Of a stretch of DNA of 64,000 nt, positions 36,456-45,951 are shown in pieces. Where the stretch lies: contig SIHQ01000004.1 of NCBI GenBank assembly GCA_004762125.1, positions 124,001 to 188,000 on the forward strand, given 5' to 3'. Positions within the stretch are counted from its first letter, which is position 1. Every line of letters starts with the position of its first letter. The DNA is from Oceanospirillales bacterium. GTDB taxonomy: Bacteria > Pseudomonadota > Gammaproteobacteria > Pseudomonadales > Endozoicomonadaceae. The notes under the pieces were generated by a model. The model worked only from the letters and a program-made list of their open reading frames with translations, was not told the DNA's origin and did not search any database. Made by a program: the position numbers and the translations under genes.

Positions 36456-37514
36456 TCAGGACTGGGTTTCAACAATTTTCTTGTTTATATCCGGAACAGC
36501 TGTTTTATAGCCTGACTTAACATCTCTCGCCAGTTGATAGACCGCCATTGCATAAAGCTTGCTACGGTTATAGGTAGTGATAACGTAGAAATTATGCATA
36601 CCCAACCAGTATTCAGTGCCTTTCGCGCCTTCCAGTGTTATGGCTGCTACTTTGACGGCATCCGGGACAACTGACACTGGAGTCCAACCGGCACTTTCAA
36701 CCTGTTTCAGTGTTTTATTTGGTCTCACTGACTTGCTGATCACCTTCTGGTATTTCGCACCATGTACTTTGGCACGGCTCACAATTGGCTTGCCTGCTCT
36801 CCAACCATTTTCCTTCAGATAGTTGCCAACACTGGCAATGGCATCTTCTTCCTGCTTCCAGATATTCGACTGACCGTCACCGGTATGGTCAACGGCATAA
36901 GCACGATAACTGGATGGCATAAATTGTGGTATACCCATAGCGCCAGCGTAAGAGCCGGTCAGCTTAGAAACTTCCAGCCCTTGTTCTCTCGCCAGAATCA
37001 GAAACTGTTTCAGTTCTTTGGTAAAAAATTTACTGCGTGGCGGATAATCAAAACTCAACGTAGAGAGTGCATCCAACACCTTAAATCCACCAGTCTGTCG
37101 ACCGTAATAGGTCTCTACGCCAATGATGGCAACAATGATATTAGCGGGTACACCGTATTTCTTTTCTACTTCCAACAGTGTTTTAGCATGTTCTTTCCAG
37201 AACGTAATTCCTTTTTGAATACGCTCTTCAGTCATAAAAATTTTGCGATAGCCCTTCCAAGTCAGACGTTTCTCTGCCGGACGACTGATCAGCTCAAGAA
37301 CTCTATCTATTTTATTGGCCTGGCCAATAATGTTTTCCAGTTCCGAGCGCTTAAATTGTTCATTTTCAACCAGATCATCAATAAATGCCTGAACCAAGTC
37401 CTGACTGGCGTAATCCGGTTTCACTTGTTCTTGTTTGCCCGTTTCGGCAAAAGCTGACCCTGCCAACAGGCAACTGCTTAAAACAGCACTGATAATTGAT
37501 GCACGTAAGGCCAT
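36456..37514 (-). CDS. mltB: Membrane-bound lytic transglycosylase B family
   Basis: It cleaves the glycan strands of peptidoglycan with formation of anhydromuramic ends. The catalytic glutamate lies in IIGVETYYGRQTGG, and GSYAGAMGIPQFMPSSYRAY plus the calcium-type loop DHTGDGQSNIW are diagnostic. The signal peptide ends AFA/ETG with no cysteine at the cleavage site, so this is probably a soluble periplasmic form and not the lipoprotein found in E. coli. Length 352 is near the family norm. GAGGGG lies upstream of the ATG. Confidence 0.95.
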   Translation of the reverse strand: MALRASIISAVLSSCLLAGSAFAETGKQEQVKPDYASQDLVQAFIDDLVENEQFKRSELENIIGQANKIDRVLELISRPAEKRLTWKGYRKIFMTEERIQKGITFWKEHAKTLLEVEKKYGVPANIIVAIIGVETYYGRQTGGFKVLDALSTLSFDYPPRSKFFTKELKQFLILAREQGLEVSKLTGSYAGAMGIPQFMPSSYRAYAVDHTGDGQSNIWKQEEDAIASVGNYLKENGWRAGKPIVSRAKVHGAKYQKVISKSVRPNKTLKQVESAGWTPVSVVPDAVKVAAITLEGAKGTEYWLGMHNFYVITTYNRSKLYAMAVYQLARDVKSGYKTAVPDINKKIVETQS

Positions 37515-37772
37515 TTTTTCATTTCCCCTCAGTCACTACTTTGGATATCCATTTCCACAAAGGTGCTGTTTCTAAAGATATTTACACCCTGATTATCCTG
37601 AGATAATTCTAACTCTACAGCAGTCGTCCATGGACAACTACAGTACAACTGTAATGAGTTTGTCAGGAATTAGGCAGCCTTATTATCCACCATAACACAG
37701 AGTAACTATGCAAGGTTACAGCAGTAGGAATAGCCACTACTACTGCAACTTTGAGGAAGTTACCTGATAGGT

Positions 37773-38921
37773 TTATCGCCGTATATCGAGAAATGTTTTG
37801 TGGGTATGGATTGACATCAATATGCCGAAGCCAGCCATCAAGGTGACCAGTGATGTACCACCACGACTGACCAGTGGCAGGGGAACGCCCACTACCGGGA
37901 GGAGACCACTCACCATGCCAATATTTACAAAAAGGTAAACAAAGAAAGTCAGTGTAATACTACCCGCCAGCAAGCGGCCAAACAGGGATGAAGCCTGGAA
38001 CGTAATGATCAGGCCACGACCGATGATCAGGGCATAAACACTCAGCAACATCAAACAACCCATTAAACCGAACTCTTCCGCCAATACGGCAATGATAAAG
38101 TCAGTATGGCTCTCCGGCAGAAAATTCAGCTGAGACTGGGTACCCATCAAGTAACCTTTCCCATAGAGACCACCAGAACCAATGGCTATCTTCGACTGGA
38201 TAATATTCCAACCTGAGCCCCATGGATCACTTTCCGGATTCAGAAAAGTCAGCACTCGCTGCTTCTGATAATCCCGCATAATGAAGTGCCACATACCCCA
38301 GACGGCAGGAACTGCCAGAGCAATCGCAGAAAAAATAATTCTTTTTCTCAGACCAGCCAAAAGCAATACAAACAAACCTGAAGCACCAATCAATAAAGAT
38401 GTTCCGAGATCAGGTTGTTTGGCAATCAACACCACTGGCATACCAATGATGATCAGTACCGCTATGATGTCCTTGAACGACGAAGGAATTGATCTTTTTG
38501 AAAGGTAGGTTGCTACCACAATAGGCATGATAAGTTTGATAATTTCAGAAGGCTGAAAGCGAAAACCTGGCAACTGTATCCACCGCTGTGCGCCTTTCGA
38601 CTGGATCCCCATGAAAAGAACCCACAACAACAGACAAACCCCACCAGCATAGATCCAGGGTGACATTCGCATCAACATTCGTGGCGGAATCTGGGCAATG
38701 ATAATCATGCCAACTGTGCCCACCACCATATACAGTGCCTGACGTATGACCATGCTGACATTCTGACCACTGGCACTGTAGAGAATAAACAGTCCTGTAC
38801 CACAGAGAATCATCAAAAGTCCGAGCAGAACAATATCCACATGAAATCGCTCGGACCAATGCGGCTCTTTGGAAAAACCATAGGGCTCATCAAGCTGTCG
38901 GACAAAATCCTGACTGGCCAT
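37773..38921 (-). CDS. rodA: Rod-shape SEDS glycosyltransferase RodA
   Basis: An inner-membrane peptidoglycan polymerase of the elongasome with about ten helices in 382 residues. QPDLGTSLLI and the terminal GVPLPLVSRGGTSLV are SEDS family signatures, and PGFRFQPSEIIK is typical of RodA. The ATG overlaps the stop of mrdA by one base (TAATG), giving a tight PBP2-RodA pair that works as one complex. It is followed by a 258-bp gap before mltB in which I see only a weak hairpin. Confidence 0.97.
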   Translation of the reverse strand: MASQDFVRQLDEPYGFSKEPHWSERFHVDIVLLGLLMILCGTGLFILYSASGQNVSMVIRQALYMVVGTVGMIIIAQIPPRMLMRMSPWIYAGGVCLLLWVLFMGIQSKGAQRWIQLPGFRFQPSEIIKLIMPIVVATYLSKRSIPSSFKDIIAVLIIIGMPVVLIAKQPDLGTSLLIGASGLFVLLLAGLRKRIIFSAIALAVPAVWGMWHFIMRDYQKQRVLTFLNPESDPWGSGWNIIQSKIAIGSGGLYGKGYLMGTQSQLNFLPESHTDFIIAVLAEEFGLMGCLMLLSVYALIIGRGLIITFQASSLFGRLLAGSITLTFFVYLFVNIGMVSGLLPVVGVPLPLVSRGGTSLVTLMAGFGILMSIHTHKTFLDIRR

Positions 38922-40762
38922 TACTTGCTCCCCTTTTCAGCTTTAGCTTCAAGCTTTGGAAGAAGATAGTAATCCATAATTTCCCGAGCCACATTGGCGG
39001 CTCCCTTGCTGTTTTCAACAATAATCGAAAGAGATATCTGGGGGTCATCAATGGGCGCAAAAGCTACAAACAGACTGTGATCACGCTGGAACTCTTTCAG
39101 CTTTTCAGCATCATAGTCCTCACCCTGGGCAATACTGACCACCTGGGCGGTACCTGTTTTACCAGCAATCCGGTAAGGAAGATTACGACCTATACGCCAG
39201 TAAGCCGTTCCACGCTTATGACTAACAACATTTTCCATACCTTTGATAACAAAGTCCCAGTCAAACTCCTTCAGTTTGATATCATCACCCCACTGAGGTC
39301 GCTGAATATCTGGCAAATCCTCTTTAACCAGTCGCGGCTGAACATGCTTACCACGGTTAGCCACAAGAGTTATGCCTTCTGCCATTTGTATAGGTGTAGC
39401 CAACACATAGCCCTGACCGATAATGGCTATAACAGTTTCACCGGGATACCAGGGTTGGCCATAAGCACCTCGCTTCCACTCCGTAGAAGGCAGTAGCCCT
39501 GATCGTTCCTCATAAATATCAATACCACTCCTACGTCCATAACCGAATTGCTTAAGGAAATCGTGCATACGATCAATGCCATATTTTCCTGCGTAGCTAT
39601 AGAAATAGGTATCATTGGAACGATAAATAGCTTTATTCAGATCAATCCAGCCATCCCCTCTTCGATTCCAGTTTCTGAATTTATGCTCACTGCTTGGTAA
39701 CTGAAACCAGCCTCTATCGAAAATTTTGTCTTCCGGCTTAACGGTCCCACTTGATAACAGGCCTAGCGCAACAAGGGGCTTCAATGTCGACGCTGGAGGA
39801 TATTCACCTAAGGTTGCCCTGTTATATAGCGGTCGTTCAATATTCGTATTCAAGCCATTAAACGTGGCATAGTCGATGCCCGTCACAAACAGATTCGGGT
39901 CAAAAGCAGGGTTACTCACCATTGCCATAACCCCGCCACTTTTGGGGTCAAGGATAACAATTGAGCCTCGTTTACCGTCCATTGCCTTGATCGCTGCATC
40001 CTGCAGACCTATATCAATAAAGAGGTGCAGATCCATGCCAGGAATAGGGTCTACTCTTTTGAGAACACGAGTCACCCGTCCCCGGGCATTCACCTCAACT
40101 TCCTGATAACCGGGCTTGCCCAGCAGTAATTTTTCATAGAACCGTTCAACACCAATCTTTCCGATGGTGTAGGTACCACTGTAGAGAGAAGGATCCAGCT
40201 TTTTCAGTTCTCGGTCATTGATACGGCCTACGTAACCGACGCTGTGAGCGAAGGAGCTACCTTCAGGGTATTCACGTACTAACTCAGCATTAACCTCAAC
40301 GCCTGGAAGACGGAATTGATTAACGGATACTAGCGCGACTTGCTCATCATTTAATTTGAATTTCAGGGGGACAGATTCAAAGGGGCGACGACGGCGCACC
40401 TGTTTCTTAAAGCGAGTAAGTTCATTCTCGGAGAGTGGAATCAGGCTACCAAGATCTGATAGTAACTGCTCCATGTCGTTAACACGTTCCCTGACGACAG
40501 CCAGAGTTTTACTTGAACGATTGGTTGCTAACAGCTGTCCATTGCGATCATAAATAAGCCCTCGCACGGGCGGAACTGTCCTAACCAGAATTCGATTTTC
40601 TTCCGACTGTGTCGCCAGTTCATCGTGTTTTATGACCTGGAGATAAAAAAGTCGAGATACCAGCAACATCGCTAGCAGAATAACGAAAACCAGTGCCAGC
40701 CAGACCCTAATACTGACAATCCTTTGTTCTGACCTATGGTCTTTTAAGGTATTCACCGGCAT
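38921..40762 (-). CDS. mrdA: Penicillin-binding protein 2, elongation transpeptidase
   Basis: PBP2 cross-links peptidoglycan during cell elongation. One N-terminal membrane helix (residues 20-42) is followed by the dimerisation domain (VPPVRGLIYDRNGQLLATN) and the transpeptidase domain with the catalytic serine in PPASTLKPL (S325), the SxN motif RSNDTYF and KTGT in AGKTGTAQVV. Length 613 is close to E. coli PBP2 (633). It is coupled to rodA and lies 70 bp downstream of rlmH. Confidence 0.97.
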   Translation of the reverse strand: MPVNTLKDHRSEQRIVSIRVWLALVFVILLAMLLVSRLFYLQVIKHDELATQSEENRILVRTVPPVRGLIYDRNGQLLATNRSSKTLAVVRERVNDMEQLLSDLGSLIPLSENELTRFKKQVRRRRPFESVPLKFKLNDEQVALVSVNQFRLPGVEVNAELVREYPEGSSFAHSVGYVGRINDRELKKLDPSLYSGTYTIGKIGVERFYEKLLLGKPGYQEVEVNARGRVTRVLKRVDPIPGMDLHLFIDIGLQDAAIKAMDGKRGSIVILDPKSGGVMAMVSNPAFDPNLFVTGIDYATFNGLNTNIERPLYNRATLGEYPPASTLKPLVALGLLSSGTVKPEDKIFDRGWFQLPSSEHKFRNWNRRGDGWIDLNKAIYRSNDTYFYSYAGKYGIDRMHDFLKQFGYGRRSGIDIYEERSGLLPSTEWKRGAYGQPWYPGETVIAIIGQGYVLATPIQMAEGITLVANRGKHVQPRLVKEDLPDIQRPQWGDDIKLKEFDWDFVIKGMENVVSHKRGTAYWRIGRNLPYRIAGKTGTAQVVSIAQGEDYDAEKLKEFQRDHSLFVAFAPIDDPQISLSIIVENSKGAANVAREIMDYYLLPKLEAKAEKGSK

Positions 40763-40832
40763 GTGTTTGTTTACCGTAAAGAAATGCCTGCCGACGATGA
40801 AATGTCCGCAGGCAATCTTATGTTAATCATAA

Positions 40833-41300
40833 CTACTTGTGATAAGGGTGATTCTTTAGAATACTCCAGGCTCTGTATATCTGCTCTGCAACCACCACAC
40901 GAACCAGTGGATGAGGCAGAGTCAGTGGCGACAGAGACCATTTGAGATCCGACTTAGCCATAACACTGGCATGAAGTCCTTCAGGGCCACCTACCATCAA
41001 ACTGACATTACGTCCGGAATGCATCCATTCCCCCATATTGTCTGCCAGTTTTTCTGTAGACCAGGCCTTGCCCTTAATCTCCATGGTGACAATCAGGTCG
41101 CCCTGACCGACTGCTGCCAACATCTGCACGGCTTCCTTTTCCTGCAATCTGTTCACATCAGCACCTTTTCCTCTTCGATTAAGAGGGATCTCAACCAAGT
41201 CCAGTTTCAGGTCAGTACCAAGGCGACGACTGTATTCCTTATAGCCCTCGTCTACCCAACCCGGCATCTTTGAACCTACCGAGATCAGCTTTACTCTCAT
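40833..41300 (-). CDS. rlmH: 23S rRNA pseudouridine-1915 N3-methyltransferase
   Basis: RlmH methylates pseudouridine 1915 in helix 69 of 23S rRNA and is a SPOUT-fold enzyme. It begins [20 protein letters not shown], carries the knot region FMVGGPEG-like (SLMVGGPEGLH) and ends HPLVRVVVAEQIYRAWSILK with the conserved NHPYHK tail. At 155 residues it equals the E. coli length. It overlaps rsfS by one base, a conserved arrangement. Confidence 0.97.
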   Translation of the reverse strand: MRVKLISVGSKMPGWVDEGYKEYSRRLGTDLKLDLVEIPLNRRGKGADVNRLQEKEAVQMLAAVGQGDLIVTMEIKGKAWSTEKLADNMGEWMHSGRNVSLMVGGPEGLHASVMAKSDLKWSLSPLTLPHPLVRVVVAEQIYRAWSILKNHPYHK

Positions 41301-41650
41301 CAGAACTGCTCTATAACCTGCTCTTCTTTAGAAGATTCCCACAGACGTTCTAGATCGTAGAAGGCACGAGTTGCTGGCAGCATAACGTGAACGACAACAT
41401 CGCCCAGATCGACCAATACCCATTCAGATTGTGCCTGACCTTCCATACCCAGCGGACGAATGCCCTGCTTTTTACAGACATCCATCACACTGTCGGCAAC
41501 GGATTTCACGTGGCGGTTGGAAGTACCGCTGGCGATGACCATATAGTCAGTTACGCTGGTCAGTTCAGAAACGTCCAGGCATTTAATATCGTTGCCTTTG
41601 ATTTCTTCGATGGCATTAATTACCAGATCTTTCAGTTGTTCAGATTGCAT
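41300..41650 (-). CDS. rsfS: Ribosome silencing factor
   Basis: RsfS binds ribosomal protein uL14 and blocks subunit joining during starvation. [30 protein letters not shown] and, near the end, [16 protein letters not shown] and [10 protein letters not shown] match the family. The product is 116 residues, slightly longer than E. coli RsfS (105). In Pseudomonas and many relatives nadD sits directly upstream between proA and rsfS; here the 190-bp gap holds no ORF. Confidence 0.96.
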   Translation of the reverse strand: MQSEQLKDLVINAIEEIKGNDIKCLDVSELTSVTDYMVIASGTSNRHVKSVADSVMDVCKKQGIRPLGMEGQAQSEWVLVDLGDVVVHVMLPATRAFYDLERLWESSKEEQVIEQF

Positions 41651-41841
41651 ATATTCTCTTAGTTACCTGTTTTCAGTTCGCTTTCCAACAGGCACATATT
41701 CCTGTTGCCTTGAAAGCGGAAAAAGCCTGCAGTAAAGCATTTTTTGATAAAAGCTCTAGCAGACTTTTCTGTTCTACCCCGAAATACTATCGAAGCTTTC
41801 TCTATCAAATCATCTTACACTGAATGAGTGACTGCAATCCG
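41651..41841. other. proA-rsfS gap where nadD is usually found
   Basis: The spacer contains a 7-bp hairpin (CAACAGG 41686-41692 with CCTGTTG 41701-41707) but no coding sequence and no visible nadD remnant. Confidence 0.5.
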
Positions 41842-43104
41842 TTATTTCCGGATATGCCCATCACCCAGTACCACATACTTGACCGATGTAAGGCCTTCGA
41901 GGCCTACCGGGCCACGGGCATGAATCTTATCAGTGGAAATGCCAATTTCGGCTCCGAGACCATATTCAAAGCCATCTGCAAACCGGGTTGACGCATTAAT
42001 CATCACGGAGCTGGAATCAACTTCCCGCAGAAAACGACGCCCTTTGGTGTAACTCTCGGTGACAATAGAATCAGTATGGTGTGAACCATAACGGTTGATA
42101 TGGGCAATAGCTTCATCCATATCAGCCACCAACTTGATTGAGAGCACCGGTCCTAGATACTCGGTTTCCCAGTCTTCTTCCGTTGCTGCTACTGCTGACG
42201 GTAACAGTTCACAGACAGCTGAACAGCCGCGAAGTTCAACGCCAATCTCTTGATAACGCTCAGCCAGCCCAGGTAATACCAATTCCGCCACGGTCCTGTT
42301 AATCAGCAGAGTTTCCATTGCATTACAAACACCGTAGCGATGGGTCTTGGAATTAACCGCTATGTTAAATGCCTTGTCGAGATCAGCCTGATCATCAATA
42401 TAGACATGACAGATGCCATCCAGGTGTTTAATGACCGGTACTCTGGCATCACGACTGATTCGTTCAATCAGTCCTTTACCACCACGGGGAACAATAACGT
42501 CCACGTATTCAGGCATCGTGATCAGGGTACCGACTGCTTCACGGTCAGTGGTTTCAACAACCTGCACTGCCGTTTCAGGTAAGCCAACAGCTGCAAGAGC
42601 TTGCTGAATACAGCTGGAAATAGCTTTATTTGAGTGAATAGACTCACTGCCACCACGGAGAATCACCGCATTACCAGACTTCAGGCAGAGACTCGCCGCT
42701 TCAACGGTCACATTAGGCCGTGACTCATAAATAATACCGATAACGCCAAGAGGCACTCGCATCTGGCCAATCTGAATACCGCTGGGAACGTATTTCATAT
42801 TATCAATCGTTCCCACTGGATCAGCCAGCGTAGCCACCTGAGTCAGGCTCTCAATCATAGTATCGATACGAGCATCGGTGAGCTCCAGTCGATCCAAAAG
42901 AGCAGAATCCAGACCTTTCTGTCGACCATTTTCCAGATCAAGCTCATTGGCTTCACGGAGTACCGGTCGTGCAGATTCCAGAGCAGAGGCAATAGCCATC
43001 AAAGCCTGATTTTTTATACCTGTATCAGCTTTTGCTATCAACGCACTGGCTTCACGGGCTTTTTGCCCAAGCCAGTGCATGTACTCTTTTATCTGGTCTG
43101 TCAC
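41842..43104 (-). CDS. proA: Gamma-glutamyl phosphate reductase
   Basis: ProA makes glutamate-5-semialdehyde for proline synthesis. [27 protein letters not shown] and GTPGRGGKGLI-like sequence ([13 protein letters not shown]) surround the nucleotide site, and the catalytic cysteine is in [11 protein letters not shown]. The product is 420 residues (E. coli 417). I place the start at GTG 43104 because AAGGAG lies 6 bp upstream; the more distal TTG at 43119 would put that site inside the gene. A good promoter is found at 43185-43212. Confidence 0.96.
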   Translation of the reverse strand: MTDQIKEYMHWLGQKAREASALIAKADTGIKNQALMAIASALESARPVLREANELDLENGRQKGLDSALLDRLELTDARIDTMIESLTQVATLADPVGTIDNMKYVPSGIQIGQMRVPLGVIGIIYESRPNVTVEAASLCLKSGNAVILRGGSESIHSNKAISSCIQQALAAVGLPETAVQVVETTDREAVGTLITMPEYVDVIVPRGGKGLIERISRDARVPVIKHLDGICHVYIDDQADLDKAFNIAVNSKTHRYGVCNAMETLLINRTVAELVLPGLAERYQEIGVELRGCSAVCELLPSAVAATEEDWETEYLGPVLSIKLVADMDEAIAHINRYGSHHTDSIVTESYTKGRRFLREVDSSSVMINASTRFADGFEYGLGAEIGISTDKIHARGPVGLEGLTSVKYVVLGDGHIRK

Positions 43105-43184
43105 TGCATGCTCCTTCAACCCTGACGATATGTTCTGTCTTACTCTGACTGAACACCGTGAATAAATATCGCCTTTAGCAGGGC

Positions 43185-43212
43185 ATTATAACTCGACCCG
43201 CCCTGCCTTCAA
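43185..43212 (-). promoter_or_regulatory. Sigma70-type promoter of proA
   Basis: On the minus strand TTGAAG (43212-43207) and a perfect TATAAT (43190-43185) are separated by 16 bp, about 80 bp ahead of the proA start. The -35 overlaps the stop codon of the upstream kinase gene. GCAGGGC/GCCCTGC (43178-43184 and 43200-43206) flank the -10 as an inverted repeat that could serve as an operator. Confidence 0.65.
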
Positions 43213-44783
43213 CTAGCAACAGGCATGGTAAATTCAAAAATGGTACCGCCATCCGGGTGGCGCTGGAAACTCATTCGCCCACCGTGGGACTGAATAATGG
43301 AATGACACACTGTCAAACCAATCCCCATACCATCAGATTTTGTCGTATAAAAAGGAGTGAACAGTTTTTCCTCAGCGTCTTCAGCCAGACCATATCCCCG
43401 GTCAATAACCGAGACTTTGACAAACCGTTCTTCAAGCGTTTCAGCTTTAACCCAGACACCTATATTGCGAGTATCCTGATCTCTCATGGCTTCCATACCA
43501 TTACGAATAAGGTTCAGAGCCACTTGCTGAATCTGTACCGGATCAACCTTCACCTGAGGCAGCTCCGGAGACAGTTCCATATGAATTTCCATGCTGTTAT
43601 TTCTGGCGTCTACTTCTGCCAACTTCACTGTGTCGTTCAATAATTTGACCGGATCGACACAACCCAATACATGATCCGGCTTTTTCACAAAGGAGCGGAT
43701 ACGCGCAATGATATCGCCTGCACGTCGAGCCTGAGTATTGATTTTATCCATCGCTTCAAACAGCGACCCGTAAGTATCACTCTCTTTATCTTCTACACGA
43801 CCAATCATTCGTTTTGCCACTTGGGCATAATTGGAAATAGCCGTCAGTGGCTGGTTAACTTCATGAGCAAAGCCGGCCGCCATTTCACCCATCGTACTCA
43901 ACCGTGACACATGAGTCAGTTTTTCCTTCTGGGTATCCAGTTCATCCAGGGCTTTTTTTAACGCTGCCTGACCATGTTTTTTACTGGTGATATCGGTGAA
44001 TACAACCACCGCGCCATTAAGCGTATCTTCTTCCATGATGGGCGTGCATGAGTAGTTGACGGGGAATGAACTTCCCTCTCTGGTCCAGAACAATGCATCT
44101 GACACGGTTTTACTCACTCCCTGATTCAGGGTGTCCTGAATAGGCGCGAGATGCTGACTTCGTGCTTCATCACCGGCCTCACCCAGCATCAGACTGATCA
44201 GCCCTCGATTGGCAAGGTGATCCAGAGTCCAACCCGTCATTCGAGAAGCAGCCGCATTGGCAAAGGTAATATGTCCACGACTGTCGAGACCGAAAATACC
44301 TTCGTTCATGCTTTCCAGAATGCGAGCTTTGTCTGCTTCCAACTGACGGTTTCGGGCTGACAGTGCTTGTTCCAGGCGATGAATCTTCAGCTGCGTCTCA
44401 ACCCGGGCAATGACTTCTTCAGACTGAAACGGCTTGGAAATAAAGTCCACAGCTCCAGCCTCCAAACCACGAACCTTGTCTTTGGTATCATCCAGAGCAG
44501 AAAGGAAGATTACGGTGATATTGCTGGTCTGCGGATCTTCCTTAAGCTGACGACAAACTTCATAGCCGTCCATGCCAGGCATCATAATATCCAGCAACAC
44601 TAATGCCGGCTTAGCCTTGTGGGCAATACGCAGAGCACTCTCACCATTTTTGGCAATCAGCAGCTTATAGCCACGACCACTTAAGGTTTGAAGCAAAACC
44701 TGCAGGTTGGTGGGATTGTCATCTACCAGCAGAATGCGTTCAACATCCTCGCTGGTCTCAGAGTTATTTTCAGCTACGTACAT
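43209..44783 (-). CDS. REC-PAS-histidine kinase signalling protein
   Basis: A cytoplasmic sensor of 524 residues with no membrane segment. An N-terminal receiver domain (ILLVDDNPTNLQVLL, phospho-acceptor D65 in LVLLDIMMPGMDG, K117 in ISKPF) is followed by a coiled coil, a PAS domain (about 155-265) and a kinase core. The phospho-accepting histidine is H307 in GFAHEVNQPLTAI, and the ATP-binding domain has NLIRNGMEAM, DRGYGL and GMGIGLTVCHSI. This receiver-first order is typical of two-component proteins that take phosphate or signals from a partner kinase. No cognate response regulator is adjacent. It is the gene upstream of proA on the same strand. Confidence 0.93.
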   Translation of the reverse strand: MYVAENNSETSEDVERILLVDDNPTNLQVLLQTLSGRGYKLLIAKNGESALRIAHKAKPALVLLDIMMPGMDGYEVCRQLKEDPQTSNITVIFLSALDDTKDKVRGLEAGAVDFISKPFQSEEVIARVETQLKIHRLEQALSARNRQLEADKARILESMNEGIFGLDSRGHITFANAAASRMTGWTLDHLANRGLISLMLGEAGDEARSQHLAPIQDTLNQGVSKTVSDALFWTREGSSFPVNYSCTPIMEEDTLNGAVVVFTDITSKKHGQAALKKALDELDTQKEKLTHVSRLSTMGEMAAGFAHEVNQPLTAISNYAQVAKRMIGRVEDKESDTYGSLFEAMDKINTQARRAGDIIARIRSFVKKPDHVLGCVDPVKLLNDTVKLAEVDARNNSMEIHMELSPELPQVKVDPVQIQQVALNLIRNGMEAMRDQDTRNIGVWVKAETLEERFVKVSVIDRGYGLAEDAEEKLFTPFYTTKSDGMGIGLTVCHSIIQSHGGRMSFQRHPDGGTIFEFTMPVAS

Positions 44784-45049
44784 CTTGCTCGCCAGTCTGG
44801 TGATCAGAGTTTCGGCCTGAATCCTTCTGTTCAGGTCGAAAGGATCTATTGGGTGAAACAGAATAGTCAGTGCCTCCCATCAACAAAATGGGTTCGGCAT
44901 TCTGCCAGAAAATCAGCTACAGGGCATGGAGTCTTTGGGATAAAGGGTATAATAGCCGCTGATATTTGTACTGGCCTGTTTTTTCAGGCTGTTTTCATGC
45001 TTCAATGTCCCCAGTAAAAATTTACTTTCACCGGACGGAATTCACACGT

Positions 45050-45934
45050 ATGAAAGTGCTGGTCATCGGTCGTACCGGACAGGTCGGGCATGAAGTCTGC
45101 AAACTGCTGGAAAAGAAAAACATTACCTTTTTCGCCCCGGACCGGAATGAACTGGAGCTGTCTGATGACAATCAGATACAAGGCTGCATAGACCAGTATC
45201 AACCCGATTTCGTGGTGAATACGGCTGCCTATAACAATCCGGTACGAGCAGAAAACGAACCTTCCAAATGCTTTGCTATCAACAGGGACTCTACCGCTAC
45301 TCTGGCTGAGTGTTGCCAGCGCGCAGGCATCTCTCTGATTCACACGTCCAGTTATCGAGTGTTTGATGGCACCAAGCAGGATGCCTATAACGAAAAAGAT
45401 CCAACCAACCCTATCGGGGTTCTGGGAAACAGCCGCCTACAGGCCGAGCAGCAGATTCGTGAACGTTGCGACCAACACATCATTCTGAGGTTGTCTTGGG
45501 TCACTAGTGAACGTCGCCCTAATATTCTGCGCCGACTGATCGACCAGATGGTGGTGGATAAAGAGGTGTATGTCACGCCGGATCAGCTGGGTTGCCCAAC
45601 GTCCGCCGATGATGCAGCTAGAGTCGTTATCGCGATCCTTCAGCAATTGTACTGTGGTGCCAAACCATGGGGTACTTATCACTACTCAACAACAGAATCC
45701 GTATCCGAGAGCAATTTTGCGGAGACTCTTATTTCAGAGGCTTCCCAGCATCAGGAATTAGCGGTTAAAAAACTGATCATGGCGAAAATTGACTCCCGTG
45801 AAGGTATCAAACCACCCGCTAATGCGACTCTTGACTCGTCCAAGCTGCTTAACACCTTTGGTATTCACGCAAAACCTTGGCGCAGTGCTGTGGCACGGAT
45901 TGTTCATGATCATTTCAAGCCTGTTGAACCGTAA
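45050..45934 (+). CDS. RmlD-like sugar-nucleotide reductase homologue with altered catalytic motif
   Basis: An NAD(P)-binding short-chain reductase of the dTDP-4-dehydrorhamnose reductase family: VLVIGRTGQVGHEVCKLL is the Rossmann nucleotide motif, and FVVNTAAYNNPVRAENEP and FAINRDSTATLAECC follow in family order. However, the family's catalytic YxxxK (usually within VYGxSK) reads VLGNSRL here, so both Tyr and Lys are replaced, and STDYVFDG reads SSYRVFDG. The protein may be non-catalytic or regulatory. It is 294 residues from the ATG at 45050. A TATAAT sits at about 44949 without a good -35. hrpB starts 17 bp after it, suggesting an operon. Confidence 0.8.
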   Translation: MKVLVIGRTGQVGHEVCKLLEKKNITFFAPDRNELELSDDNQIQGCIDQYQPDFVVNTAAYNNPVRAENEPSKCFAINRDSTATLAECCQRAGISLIHTSSYRVFDGTKQDAYNEKDPTNPIGVLGNSRLQAEQQIRERCDQHIILRLSWVTSERRPNILRRLIDQMVVDKEVYVTPDQLGCPTSADDAARVVIAILQQLYCGAKPWGTYHYSTTESVSESNFAETLISEASQHQELAVKKLIMAKIDSREGIKPPANATLDSSKLLNTFGIHAKPWRSAVARIVHDHFKPVEP

Positions 45935-45951
45935 TCACTTCATTAACTTTC

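Noticed and set aside
36762-37457. 231-codon plus-strand frame over mltB
   Set aside because: It is opposite a well-identified gene and its product is low-complexity with no recognisable domain.
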